Below are positions 14,701 through 29,700 of a stretch of DNA of 64,000 nucleotides, one piece after another (the first letter of the stretch is position 1; each line of letters begins with the position of its first letter). The notes beneath the pieces were generated by a model. The model was not told where the DNA came from, ran no database searches, and saw only the letters and a list, made by a program, of their open reading frames with translations. The stretch is from the NCBI GenBank assembly GCA_004794785.1, contig SJOL01007640.1:1311456-1375455 (forward strand), read 5' to 3'. This DNA comes from Opisthorchis felineus. Its lineage: Eukaryota; Platyhelminthes; Trematoda; Opisthorchiida; Opisthorchiidae. The translations under genes were made by a program, and so were the position numbers.

Positions 14701-17700
14701 TTCTAAATGATTTACCACCGTCAACTCGAATCGGTCTTTCGCTATTGTGCTCGTCCAGTTGTGCTCCGGTCGTTTGTGTTGGGCAATAAAGAATTCCTTA
14801 CTCATTCAATCCAGAAAGCAGTAACAACAATACACCTGAAATACACTTCAAGGGTAACCATGTAGCCTTCGTCAAATAAAAAACTGCCCCTCAAGAAAAG
14901 AGCAAGTGCTGCATACATAAGGATTATATAGGCCAGTTTACAACCAACGTTGGTGGGAGAATTCGCGTATCTGGTCGTTCTAGCAAGTGCCGTAAAAGCC
15001 GGCGAATCGCATGAGAACAGACAGCAACCCCAATACAATTCAACAAATAAGCAAGGGTCGACGTGAATCAACCTCACACCTTGCCTGCGAAAAATTACCG
15101 GAAGACTGAACCCAAAGTGTTGGTAACTGCTGACCGGATCGATACTGTGTGCAAGACACTTCCAAAAAGGTCTGTCGATTACTGTGGTACCCACACCAAC
15201 TGCATACCGCCAAAAAGTGGTCGGTCTTCGTGTCGCTGTCACTATGACAGTGCACAAAATGTGACGTATCTTACATCTGCCTACTCTGGTTGAAAGGATA
15301 GTGTGTGTGCTGTTTGCACAGCTATTCAGAGAGAGCCAATCGGCAGCACTCAAGTGAATCATTGAATGTCCTTCTTGCAGCTGGGTGTAATACCTCCCAA
15401 ATGAAGTGTTCAAATCTGGGATTAGCTTACAAAAAATGGTCATTTGCATTTTGATATTTTTGAGCAAATAAGTAGCAATCAGTACAAAAGTGTTGCAGTT
15501 AAAGTACTATGGCATTATGAACTCCAGGTTGGCGACACTCACAAACATGACAACCCGTCTGGATATGTAAGAAGAAATGGCAAAATGATTGACAAATCTT
15601 AATATCTGGGTGTTGGTTTGTGTGCTAAGTACATTACGGTTTTGCTCACTCTTATCGAACCCTGCGATAAAAACAGGAGTACCATGAATGGAAAACCACA
15701 TCAATTACGTCTCTTCTTTGTGCAACTAAAACCTAGGGTGGAGTGGCGAGCTTACCGACCGACAATCATCAGTTCAGCTTCACGGGCGTTTTTTCTGAAC
15801 CGTTGATAAATGTCGACTGTGAACAAAGTACTGGCTGAGTTGAAGATAGATGTCAAATCCGAAATGAGCGCTGCCAACATCACTGAAAGCATCAAGCCGC
15901 GTAGACCTGTTTCAAATGGTCACATAAAGAAGCGAGAACTAAATGGAATGGGCGCCATTTTCACCAAAAAGGGTATGCAGCACTGCACTGAACTTCAAAT
16001 AATCAGAATAAGTTCGCGGATATGAAATGAGTCCGATCACACATAATATGAGCGGGTAGACATCCGTCTCTCACTTGTCAGAAAGGTGATTTATCACCTG
16101 ATCTACCAAGACGTGAGTCCACTTCGAAATTAATGGGCCGGAATTTTGCGTGTGGTTCGTTCTACGTCCACTTGATGAATGAATAGCCGAGGACCACCTG
16201 CACTTTTAGTAAGGTGACAGCATGAGATCCATTACAGTAAAAACAGAGTTCGTAATTCCGCCAGTCAGAATTTCATGCCCACATAAAGGATGCACTAGTT
16301 ACATTGGCAAACAAAAGCAAACGAATATTTAAAGTACATTTTGATATTTAGAAGCAATCCGTGTGGAACCAAAGACTAGATTGAGCCTCTCCTATCAAAC
16401 CAAATTTCTGCTGAGAGATCGATTATCTCAGAATCCGGGGACCACGTTTACTTGGCAAGACCCAAACAGGACAACTGGTAGTGGGCTGTCTGTAGATTTC
16501 AAGCAGTCGTCTCATATTCTAGTGAAACATATGTTGAAGAATTAACAGCACAACAACATGACAACCCCTGAAATGAATCCAGAAGTAAGAAATCACTTAT
16601 CAGGGATCAGGTCACAAGATTTATCGGTTGGAATTCATTCACCTGCAGATTGCTGTATCAATATTGATGGACGCAAAACATGTGTGCACAATTGCAGTTC
16701 ATATAGACCACCATAATTCTTAACGGTTTGAACGAAGTGTCATGCTTCCGTTTTCAGACTGCAAAAAACAACCTAAAAACAGACCACAAAGTACTGGGAG
16801 TTTTTCACGAACACCTCGAGCAGAAATCCCACTGGTGGTGGAGCGATCAAAATCACACAGAAGTTTGCAATTGCGGTAATCTAAAGCAGGAATAAGCGAA
16901 ATACAAACAGAATTGTACATACAGATGATCCAAATGGGACTAAATCACCCGAAGGTCCCCTTCTGTTAGCGCAGCAATACCTTACAACGCAATTGCAGGA
17001 GTGCGCACAGCATAAATTTCTGAGCTATCACACTTGAATGTTGTTGATGTGGTGTTTCTTCAATTAGTGACCAGCAGAGTTGCTGCGTAAAGGGTTAGGG
17101 AAGACAGAAATGTTTGGATAACCAGTGCTCTTACTGAACAAAACGGCTTTCTTCAAGTTAACTCTAACTTCAGTTCTAATACAGACTACTGTAAACGACC
17201 AGGATACGCCGATGTGAGTACAGAGGAATGGCGTTACCCTGAGTATTACAGGTGTATTCAATGAAATTATTGCTTTACAGCTGTTCACCCGTCCTGGGTG
17301 ACTTCTACAATATCCTGTACATTTCTGGAAATATGTATTCATACGTACAGATCAAATCTTTGAAAGCGGCTCCGGGGCCTACGAAAACGACTGAACCGGT
17401 CCATACTTTCAAGTTTACAAGTGATTGCAAACTATACTTGTGACAAATTTGATGGCGTCCAACAGATGAGTCTACTGTAGCGCATGCTAGGATGCAGGCC
17501 TGCCGTATTGAACAAAAGGTTTACGTGTTGTCTGCATGAGTGTGAGATAATAGGCAGACAGTCTCCCGTTTACGCTTAAGAAGAGAAGCTCTCAGCCTTT
17601 ATTGCCCAAACGATTGATGGAGTACAGAAGTACTCAGTTTCCGTACCTTTTGAGCTACACAAAACATATGTAGAACACTTGAAGTCGACCAGAACAACAA

Positions 17701-20700
17701 GCTGAAATAAACATTAGAATATGGATGCACGCCATTTAGGATTTTTCAGCAACAGAAAGTTTTTGGATACGAAGTCTTGACTTGGCAACTGAAAAAGCAA
17801 CCTACTGTAATTTATCCGCTCTGGCTTTCATAAAAAAAACGGAAAAATATGCTACAGGGTGTAGGTAGTTCAGTACTATACTCAATTACACAGGCATTGC
17901 TTAGGCTCGCGAGATATCGAGTATCACGTGACTAATCTCATTCTAGACTCACTAGTTTAAACTCGTGATAAAAGTCCTGACTACCGAAAATTCAGTTTTG
18001 ACCGGACCAGTATTTGTTAGCCATTTCAACTGGCTTGTAGTGTTGTTCAAACTAAACGAATAGGTAGTGAAATCTTACCCACATGAACTCTTGCTTATGC
18101 GTGTTCGAGCAACCTAGTGTGCGAGAGAATGCATCTTACAGTTGGGTGTCAAAAAATCCACGGACTTACCTGATGGCATCAGACCGACAACCAGTTTCGG
18201 GTAGGCAAGATTGGAACATCCATTGCGTTGTCCACAAACTCGTAAACATTGCTCGCCTGGAATGCACGCCACCTCATCTGCGGGGGTTCAGAGTCAAATG
18301 CGAAAGTGATAAAAAACGTTACAATCCGACAGACGAAAATCCGCTTATTCTAACACATTACTTCTCACTCCAAAACAAAAGCTGCCACTTTGACGTGGTG
18401 ACCATTGAGTGCTGCAATGAGCCTGTGGTGCAAAATGGCCGGAAATCTATTACACAGGGTTTAATCATGCCACAAAGGGTAAAGGCGGAGTAGTTATAGG
18501 GAAAACGGCGAGCTCCCGTACTAGGATTATCTGTGAAAGGAAGAGGTTTCGGGGGCGACTGAGAGATTTCATATTTATGGAAGCAGCGATGCCGTCTTTC
18601 CCCAAAGGATAAAGGTTTAGGAAAGGCTGATCTTGAAACCGCATATTCAGCTTGTCCAAAGGATGGGCGTGACGGTCTGTGGCCTACCCATAATGTCCAA
18701 AAAACAAATACACATCACCATGAGTCTGATGCAGTTCCAAAGGCAACTGCTCTGCGCAGGAGCATCAAAAGCCACACATCTATGGGTTACTCTCTCTGGA
18801 CCATCGGACCAGGCCAGCGCTCCGCAGCCAAGGGGGTCAGAATAGTAAGTGATTGGCTCCGTGAGGAGTCCTTCGACAAAACCTTCATCAACATACAGAG
18901 TGCAGTATCAGTGTTCGCCATGGATGCATCGCTACCGTACAAATGTAATTTATTTGAAAGCTCTATTGTGGAGGATGGAATAAACGTGAATGGGGACTAG
19001 ACCTAGTGCCAGCCTACTACAATAATTCTGAGTCGCCTACACACCCATATACTCATTCAAACAGTTTGAATAGAAACTGACAACAAGCACACCACTGGCA
19101 ACATTAGCAGCCATATGTCGCAGCGTCTCCAACCACGCACAGGAAGGGTCACGTGAACGCCATCCTATAAGGCGGGTGGCACCCACAGTACCCAGACTTT
19201 TCAAAATCGATTTCTTTTTCCTCTGCCGGGTCAAAGGTTGACCACTACACGCGTGCCAATTTGAATTGAGCACGAGGGACACTTTTGGACAAACGACGAT
19301 TTGGGATGTGATGCCCATGGGCAAACCACCACAGCTTTTGATGCTGTACACAAACTTTGACTAAAGTCCCGCACAATCGAACACTCACTTTCTAGCTATC
19401 TCACTGTGGATCCCTTGACACCAACTTACACAAACTACGGTTCTAGGGCAAATACATGGGAACGTCTGAACAGTCTGAACACGTCTGAACGTCTGAACCA
19501 TAAAAAACATCCCCTACTATAGTCTGATACACACGCCCCTTGAGATTTGGCGATATACCGTTTTGCTGCTATAGATGTCTCAAATCAGAAAACGTGAATC
19601 AAGCCTTAGAGATTAGTGCATTAGCCTCATTTGTCACACTACAACTTCCAAGTTACGAAAATCGTACCACAACTTCTCTGGCCTCTCCTTGGATTGTAAG
19701 TGGCATTTTCAGTGACTGCATGTCCAGGAGCATGAGGCTCACACACTGTAGATGCGAAGCGCATGCCAAAAAAGGGATTACTTCGGTCAGTTCATTCAAA
19801 AAACAAACTGTACCTTATTTTCAGCTCCGAAGACGAGAAAAATGTCGTCTGATTATCCCAGACCGACAAGGATTTTGTTGCCCAAGCCTAGACAGAAGGA
19901 TGATTAGGGTCCCAAACCAAAGCCTTCGGCTCAAAAGCCTGACCGCCAAGCGGCGCCGTATGCCTCGTATGCCCCAACCCCCAACCTGGATGACCAGGAG
20001 TTTGTATTGGTATAAGAGACTGCAAGCGTCTCCAGCAGTATGCTTCAGTGAGTCACGGAGGCGTATAACCCATTTCATCATATTAACGTTAAGTCTTCGT
20101 AACGGCCAAGAAACCGTAAGAACAGCTGCCTCCAAGTTTGGGTATTGGAGCGAGAAAACAAGAAAAGGGTCCACGAACAAAACCATGTACCATCTCACTG
20201 TCAGACTTTTGTGTCAAAAACGAATTCTTCAGTTATTTGCTGAATATAAGTTGTTTCTGGCCAGCACAAAGTTTTAGCTCAAGCGCTCATACCCTATTGT
20301 CTGGAGGTCGCCAGCTGCAAACAAGTCCTGGACTCAATTGGACAATGTCACAATCAGCTACCAGTGGAGAGCTTCAACGCCAAACTGACATTCATTTTGG
20401 AGTATTACTTTAATCTGGCGACTGAACTGTGTGGTCAAGCGTCTTGATTCTCTTCCCCGTTAAAACATGCCGGCTGGTGCAGGATCACTCAATTCACCAC
20501 CTGCAGTGTCGCCGTAGTATATTACTATCTTGTTGAGTTAGATGAAAAGCTTCCAGAACCGAAAGGATCCAACAGTAACAAAAAGATTAGAACGACGGTT
20601 GGAAGGACGTGAAAGAAGCTATGCTCAAAGTCGTTGAAACGGCCTGCTTGAAATGAACACTGGATCTCGTTACGATTGGCAGCTCTCATTGATGCCAAGA

Positions 20701-23700
20701 AAACTATACCAGCAACAAATAGTTATGAAAACGCATGTAGATCCCACAAATGTTGGATATTGAAGAGCTTAAAGGTTGACATAGAATGTAGAAAGCCTTT
20801 GCGACAGGAAAAATAGCATCCTGTTCAAGCTAATCCAATCAACTGGTCCGAGGAGGGCAGTTGTCAGTGAAACTATCGCCGAAACGGATGGAGCCGCACA
20901 TCTTCCACAGAAACGTCGTCTTGAACAATTTGCTGAACACTTAAAGAACAGTTTGGTCGGTCGCCACCAACCAAACCCCTGGTAGGCCTACATGAACTTG
21001 AATGGAAAGTCGTCACCAGTTCTCCATGGACAACAGAAATCCGGGGTGCAATTTCATTTCTGCAGCGCAACCAACATCTATTCCAGATGGTTTGCATCCT
21101 ACACCCTTCACAAGTGCCGAATATCTCGTAGCTAACCTGACGACGCTACTAAAAATATAAGGCATAAAAACAAAATATCGAAAAAACCGAGCGCTTCGAC
21201 GGTGAGTCCTATAGTTGAAAAGTGCGAGAATATCGTTCAAAAACCACCGGGTTGTCAGTCTGGTGGCTACTGTTTTAAACGTGTTCCTGGCATTACAATG
21301 CGTAAGCTAATGCATCATCAAAAGGGTCAGGTTCGCAAGAATCAAGCTGGGTTTCGCCATGGCCTGAGCGGTGCAGATCATATCCCTACTTTGTGACAAG
21401 TTCTGGAACCGCGCCATACATTCCAATGAACAGCATTGGCCGTTATTTTGATCCAAAAGCCCCTCCTGAATCCGATGATTGTCAGAAACGGAATGATGGG
21501 CATTTCTTCCAAATTCCTGTTACTTGCGAATTTTTTATATGCCTTCTCCCATGTACGCGAACGTGTCTATGACCAACTCCCTCCTACGTTCACCACATTC
21601 AGTAACGTCAGGCAAAGTCGTGCTCTGTTGCTCTCTTTCTTTAACTTCGTAATGAATGTCTTCTTTAGCTGTCTCAGAGACCTCAGGGATCGAAACACTC
21701 CGAGGCATTCTCTCGTGTACATAGAGTGCATGAGTACGACGGTGATATTGCTCTTATTGTATTGGGCGCTTTAGAAGTGAAAACTATTTTAAACAAACTA
21801 AGTAATTGTGATGTACCGTGTGAAGGGTGAAGTGCCACTGCAAGGCTCGGTGGGATCAAATACAACACCCATGCTTGTAGATCAGCCTACCGATATGGTA
21901 GATAATTTAATTAGTATTGGCAGCTGCTTAAGTCTCAGCTGACCGGTGAAGGGTGAAATCACTTCTCGAATAGGGAAAGCTAGGTCAGCGCTTGCCAAAC
22001 CCCGATATTTATTGTGCCAAAGTAACATCAGTTTAGCTGTCAGAAGTAGAGCATACAATGCTGCGGATCAAACCGCCCCTATCTATGGATCAGAGACGTG
22101 GTTACTGCGAATGGAAGACCTTTGAAGGCTCTCTGTGTTTGACTACCGGTGATTCCCAAGAACTGTGTGGGTCAGATGGGAACATAAGATCAGCCATGCT
22201 GTGGTGAGCCAGGTGGTTTTCACGAAATTTTGCTCACGTTTGAGAGATCAGCTGGTCACACTCCACAGGTTACGCTAGTAAGGCCACGTACTTGGTATAC
22301 CAGAGAATCATTTGTTTCGCAGGACCTCTTTCGCCCAGTCATGCACCGGATGGAGACGACACAAAGGCAGTCAATTCACGACTTGCCAACGAAGTAAGAA
22401 AGCCCTTACCAGTCAACTGAGCCACATTGGCAACTACTGTCTCCCCAGATGGGGTCCCCGGGAAGAGACAAATGAATGGTTAATGACCCTGGCCCTGTAA
22501 CGCAGCCTATAGCGACCTTGCATCAAAGTTGTTGCCTTCACGGCACAGCCTTCTCACTCCCTGCTGCATGCGACAAATAAAACCATTCAATGTCAATGAC
22601 TATCGCCCCCAAAGCGTAGCTGTCATACTCTCATTACCCTTATACCTGATGAGCAGGTAGGATCACTGTACCTTGTCACACGGTTCACAGATCTGAATAC
22701 TTTTCATTTAGAGACTCTCAGACGGACTAAATCAAGGGGTAGCATGCGACGCCACTTTATGATCACGTGACAGGAATTATTACGTCGTTCGTAAAAATCC
22801 AAAAATGAATGGGGTTTGTGACAGAGTTATCCAAAAATTAGAGACTCGGACACGTCAAATTAAATATCTTTTTAAATGTGCCTATACGCACAACCTCTCA
22901 AAGATACAGCTTGGCCATTAGGCAGGAAATTATATGCAGGGTATAGTAAAGCCTACTGTCTGGTACCGGTCTACAATGCAAAAGATTAGAGTAGGAAGAC
23001 ACAATATATGAATGCTATTATTCATTTTTGTTGAATTCCTGGACGCACGTCATAAATTCAGTTGTTCGGACAAAATACCAACAACAAAGAGTGTGGATTA
23101 GCAAGCCTTGTAATTGACATTGCTAATTCCTTGAATGCAGGCATGGTCTACCTAAAAAACTTCACTGTTTGAATGCATGTCCAGAAGGTGTCATGTGTGA
23201 ATGTCTCCAATCTGTTTCCATGCAGCTACTCCGATACGGTTGAATGAGGCACTTCATAGTTTGTGGATCAATAATATGGATTGTCCAACGTGGGATTCTA
23301 CGGAGATTCGGAATGTAAAGGTTTGATCGACAAAGATCCACAATCTTTCTGACCGCAGACTGAAGAGAATGCAGCTTTAATCCATATAGTACCATGAAAT
23401 ACACCCTTCACTGTTGACGTGATTATTCCGGTTGGTTGCATCAAACGGACCACATAAGAAGCAGGCTCAATTCATTCTGTACAGTTCCAACGAAAAAATC
23501 CCGCGAATTTTATTTGCCTACTTTTGGATTATGAGCACCAAAACCAGTATCCGCTTTGGCGTTACGGCCTAGCTGTTATATTGTTTTGTTACGTATGAGA
23601 GCCGGTGGTAGTCTATGGCCACTGGTTTGACAAGCATGAAACTTCCGGAACCGAGTCCTGGAATCTTATTAAAAAATGATAGAGAGCAGGCGATTGCCAT

Positions 23701-26700
23701 AAGCCATAGCTTGCAGTGAGTTCCGCAAGACACTGAGAATGGTTCAAACCCTAATCTGGAAACGAATTCAATCCACAGCGCTCTGAATGTTTAACCGTAC
23801 CCCCTGATTAACCGCGACGCGTTCACCAGTGGGCTTTCCGCCTTTTATCTTTATTTTTATTAAATGAGCTCTGAACATGATAGGAAAATCGGTACTCTAT
23901 TAGTTAGATGGCGACCCAGACTACTACGGTTTCCGATGTAGGGTATACCCCACAAGTGAAATCCTGACAGCGTCAGTAAACTGACGAATCAGTCGAAGGT
24001 AAAATATACTACCAATGATTTTAGGAAGACAGTGGTTTGCTAGCAGTGGAAAATAAGGCACACAATCAAGGCCAACACACGACCAAACGCGCTAGTGTGA
24101 TGATTCGACTCGACCGACATGTGGGAAGTATGTGGTTCATGTTTTTGAAATAGGTCTGCCTATCTTAAATTTCATATCGATACCCTAGATAACGCAGCCA
24201 CCCAGAGGCGTAAGGCATTACGGACTTGAACGACTCTTAAATGAAATCAACATGCTATGAGACTGTTCTGCAACGAGAATACATTTTCCAAGTAAAAGTC
24301 ACACACCGAGTGTTTGACCGGGAGTCTGGAAGCGCAACAGCTTTTAGCTTCTAAAGAGAATCACCAGATCTGACAATCAAAGATTTTGAAATCGGAGTTT
24401 GGTCATGCTCACTGTCGTTGTTACAAGAGTCATAAAAGGGATCAGAAACTGACTTCAGTCATTATCGTCACTCAGCAGTGCTTGTAAGCAAACTAATAAA
24501 GGTAAACTCGCGGGCGTTTCAGCGTCTAGACATGTACGAAAATAACCTGAAAAAATTGGTGCGTTTGCCTGAACCGCTGAGACGGGCTCCATTTGGCACA
24601 AAGCCTAAAAGTACGGATTGACTCCGTGTCAACCTCCTACTTCAATAAAAAGAATATTGAAATTGTGGGTACCGTATGTCGTGATTCTATTCCAATATCT
24701 GACAAAGCTAGAGGCATCCTATTCACCGAAACTATCCAGAGGTACTCAATACTGGGATGCACGTGGTACCCAAATTCATAGAATAAGTTTAAGCAGTGTC
24801 CGGATGGATACAATCCCAAACCATTTCACCAAATGGCTTCAACGGCCATGTGGAGCCACACAACTTGTACTTTTGAATTCCTGGAGAAACACACTGAAGT
24901 ACGTTTTCACGAGCAGTTGTCACCTGCATGATAGACTGACTATGAAGAAAGGTCATCTTCCAGATAAGTAGAAAAGATAGAAGCTCTATTCTGAGAGGTA
25001 ATCTTTGCCCCTACAAACGGGGTTATTTCGGAGAAGGCAATATCCGGTGAAAACCACGGAATATGTTGCTTAAAAGACGTCACTTCCGGAGGTTCTCACG
25101 ATTTTGTGAGCGATTCTCCCCAACTTGGGGCACTGATGTTGGATCGCATGAATTACTACCAAAACACCTCACAAAAAGGCCAAAAAGTTCATTTCCTCGT
25201 GGTGGTTAATCTCCGGAGGGATCACTGTATTTTAGTCGGTCATCCACGAAAGTTGCGGTGGTCATCCTCTCTGTGCTATATAACCGAATTTTGAACAACG
25301 TGCACTTGTAGTTTGCTGCGCAGCGCGTTCGAGTAAGGTCACCAGATCTGACTGACATATGTGCCAGCTGCATGATATCATGTTGTGAAGTCCACGGAAG
25401 CGAGGTACACGTTGTGGGGTTTCTCCAGAATGCACGCGACATTGAAAAGCAGTTGAAGCTCGTAAGATGGGCGTGACCATGCGCAAACGAAGGCCAGTTT
25501 GGTCTCAGTCACTATGGTTTAATTTATCGAAAAGTGAAAAAAACGGAAAGGGTGCCCAGCACTGGAAGCAATAGCCTAGTCGTTCCATTGACGTTGAATT
25601 GTTCTGTTTGCTTGCTGAAGTGAGAAGTCGGGGATTTAACACTGAGGGCGGAAGTTTTTATGTTTAGACCACGTAATGAAGTCATGTGCATCATTCAGTG
25701 TCGCTTTCAGGGAGAAGGCACTTCTTAACCCGACTCAGTTTGCTGGCTATGATTTCGGATGGAGGTGACCTCATACTTCTGGAACTAAAGTGGGTTACGA
25801 ACTCAGTGTTCGAATCTCTACTGCATGTTTTTATTCCGTCTTAACACTTACATCGGGCAGCTTAATCACCGCCCGGAATGGTTAGCTAAATGAAAGAGCA
25901 AATTTGTTGTTGAAGCAAAGCGCTTAACTGCGGGTATCAGGGAGTTGCCGACTCAAGAGCAAGTGCACACCATGTCCCGGCAAATGTGTACTGTCAGAAA
26001 AGTCACTCATAATTGTGCCCTTAATATGGTTCCAGGAATTCACTGGAATTCACTGTTACTGACACCATTAAAGATTAGTATATTACTGTAACGGAGGTTT
26101 TCACTGATCATGTACCCCAGTCTCAGGCTGTGATAACCAGTAAATGGATTTTCACATGTCTGTTGGTGTCTATCCCATTTGCCCCGTAACGATGTACATG
26201 TCTAGGTTGGTAAACATGTCATTAAAACAGCCTGAGAGAGCTCAATGTAGGAAAAGTTGGATCACAAGAGAACCTAATTAACAGTTATATCCCTTCACAA
26301 AGTCCACCAAGAAAAAAGCAAGTGAAGAAGAGGTGGCTGGCGAAAGCCCTTTCAAACCCACCACTATGGGTTAGCAGAAGTCAGAGGAAATTGTAGGTTG
26401 CATGGTTGCAGTAGCACTATGAATCGTTATTTCATTTGAATGTAAAGTCTCAGTTCAAAGGGTTCACAGTATAGTCCGGATTAGCCCGGCGTTTAAACAA
26501 AGAGTGGACCAAGTGCTAGCGACGAAGTGAATGGTTCTCGTATTCGACGTATAGTTGACAATGGAAGCGACGTGACTCGAGCACTTAGTCCAAAAACAGT
26601 ATTTACAGATGGTATATCATCGAAATAATCAATGGAAGAAATAAAAAAATACACTAGGAATCGCCAGGCATGTGATTTCACTCATAGACCCATCTAGATA

Positions 26701-29700
26701 CAGTGAAGAATTTAAACTGCTGGGTGGCGTAATGCAGGTGCGGTACAAGAACCTATCATTATGTGTGTGGTTCATTGTTGTGCTACGAAGCAGATGTCGT
26801 CGTTGTACTCATTCGTAGATATGACGTTACCGCTCTTAGTCAGCACATTCAGCTAAGCCACTAGGTAGTGAGACAGAACAGGACCCGGCTACCACTAATG
26901 TTCGGCTATGAACCGAGCAGCTTGATATAAACTATCCAACCTACAACCAGCATAAACTGCCCTGCGGGAATCGAGTGCGCATACACGCCCTCCGTTAATG
27001 CAATTGGTAGTTTCAGATCTTCATTTTGTGTTTTCCACAAGGCAGTCGTTTCACTACTGACTGTTTCAGATTTTCTACTATGACCCCAGCGTTTACTTTA
27101 TTTCGTTTGGCATCACTTTGTCTCTTCTAAACTAGTACATGATGCGTACTGGCTTGAAGATGAATCATTTCAAATTAGTTAGCTGTACTGAACGAGCATG
27201 TAAACATCGATATATGGCATGAAAATTTAAGAAGTTTTCTAGTGTGTAACTAAGAATTTAGCATTGGGCCAATAAGTCAATTTGGAGATAAACAAGTCCT
27301 CACCCAAGCAGCTAGGGAATCTGGATAGGCGATATTCCCAGAGGTGATTGTCAAAACAAACGAAACGTTCAAACAGTTCTCAGGATAACGGCTTAATAGG
27401 CCACACGCCTGAACTTCGATTTTATTGATCAATACACCGCAACTTAACATATAGCGCGAAGAAGTGTATTGACCAGTCTAGAATTGAAGATTGTCATATC
27501 GATGAGAACAGTTAGCTCCCGTTCATTTTCCATTCTAATGGAATGTTTCTGGAAGAAGAGGAACAATTTCCTAGCTTCCGAACGCTCAATCCATAGTCCG
27601 GAATACTTCATTCGATTTTCATATCCCCTCCATTGAGGCGACTGACTGAGTTTGCTAAAGAGTTGTATTCCCATACAGCTGGCATAAATGAAAATCACCC
27701 AAAGCTCTAGGAATTTAGTGCACCATTACTTGCGTCAGTTAGTGACAGTATCGCGATAAGTGTCGATTGAATACCAAATGGTCTTAAAAAAGCGGTCGGA
27801 TGCCTTGTTAGACATATGAATAGCCGACCATGTACCGTCAGCCTATTATCAAAGAAGTTAAAAAAGGGTCAGGTAGCCCCTCCCCCACCTCAGAGAAAGC
27901 CGACCTAGTAAGACTATTGTGATATATGAGAGAGGTTTTCGCGGGACCAAGCACTTCGTATAATGCAATGAGTAAAGTTCACTCCGACTTTGTACTTGAA
28001 ACCGCTTCTTTCACATTTTCCCAAAGGTCTGATTTCAACCATACAGAATTGCTTTGAAATCGCTGTAGACGGAGACCTGCTACGCTTGTCAACCTGCAAC
28101 CGTGTCAACTTCACGCGTCAGTCTGTTAAATAAGTGGTGTTTGGTCGAATTCTACCCGAATCAATCGAAGGCTCAGCATTCTTGACATCCTGGTGAGGTA
28201 TTCCACCCAACACACAGGGAATATGTAGGGATAGACCGGGTTCTTCGTCGCTTTGTGGAAACACATCTGGGACACAATCTAACGCACCAAAATATCAAGT
28301 TTCACTCGGGGTTAGCAAATGGACCGGATAAAGTTCCAACAAGGGACAACTACAGCTAATCTCCGCTTTCCCACTGATTCTTTTTGCAAGGAGCCTCCTT
28401 GCTCAGAGAAAATTCAGGGTTTATATCAAGTGGACCTAATCTCATTTGAGGGAGAGACCTGCGGAAATACGGGTCCAGGAATATTTGAAGGCTGGGTACT
28501 GAAATGACCGTTTGGACTGAAACCGAGCTAGGCTTCTAGGGCATTCCGAAGCTGTAGACTATGCCATACGCGTGACACACTACTCATAAGGTTGATGAAA
28601 ACCCATCGGCGGCTCACGACCGGTTGTGTCCTTCTTTGGGCTCATCGCTTAGGCGCAGTTCCTATTTTCCCTCAGACGGACCATGTTGTTTCCAAATAAA
28701 ACTTCTCCATCATCGTTAAAAAGGAAACTCTCATTATGACGGTCTATTTCTCCGGTAATCTTACTGAGTCCCTGAGTTACAGATTTGGTCAAAACACAGT
28801 TATCTATGTTTAGCTGGTCATTTGCGCTAGCACAGAAAATATTTCTGTCCTCGCCTATGCATCAACAACAAACTAACGTTCAAAATGTCTTAAAGGTTAA
28901 AAAACACATCACTAGCGGAATGAATAAGCCATTCAACTGACGAACAAGGTACGAAGAATCTGAAACCATTACTTTTTTGCAACGCTGCACTTGGTATGGA
29001 CAACGTAGAAAGATGCGAGATGAGTAACGAACTAATCAAAATGACGTCCGCGCACGTTCGCGATTTTGAAGGAACGCAAATGCTAGAGGTGGAGGATCCT
29101 GCTGACAGTTCTGTTGCCTCCATAAATCAGACACAGACCACAAATACGTCGGAGGGTATATGGAAACCAGCATCAGACTCACCAGTCATTTATTTTTAAC
29201 ACAATGATGAATACCAATTTCCACCAGGCAAAACTTACTCAGAACTGCACTGTTTTAGTTCACACTTGTTTCTGTTTATTCAAGGTACTATGTTAAAATT
29301 TCCTAAGTATATGCTTAACGGGAGGCGTTAGTGGCCACTACATGTGAGTACTTTATAACATTATTACCTGAAGAGATGTACGAAACTTTGAGTCTGTCAA
29401 ACTATGTACCTTTCGTATCTTAGTGGGAATTTTCGGGATAATACGTGCTGGCTACGTTCTCATCAAAACGAACACCAAAGCCCAACTTCTTCTAACCGGA
29501 AACCTGGCTTCGAGTTTATTTTTGTGAGACCTCGTGACGTTTCGACTAACTGAACCTCATTGTTATGAACGCTACTCCATTTTGAATGTAGTATCATAAA
29601 ACATTTCACGTAGAAAATTTGCACGTGTTCAAAACCCACAGTGAACGCGTCAACTTCAATACGAACGACGGTGATGTAGATTGCAGTTACCCACGTCCCC

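Noticed and set aside
18083..18493. 136-codon plus-strand frame
   Set aside because: It lies antisense over SLC5 exon 10 and shows no motif of its own.
19540..20277. Longest open frame in the window (245 codons, plus strand)
   Set aside because: Its first part is antisense to RTE copy A (the reverse strand reads [26 protein letters not shown]) and its last part is the endonuclease tail of copy B, so it is not a host gene.
23738..23748. Perfect B-box-like GGTTCAAACCC
   Set aside because: No A box at the right distance and no further similarity to either tRNA-like repeat family.
28996..29199. Acidic 67-codon plus-strand frame
   Set aside because: Short, no motif or convincing splice context; overlaps an equally open minus-strand frame.
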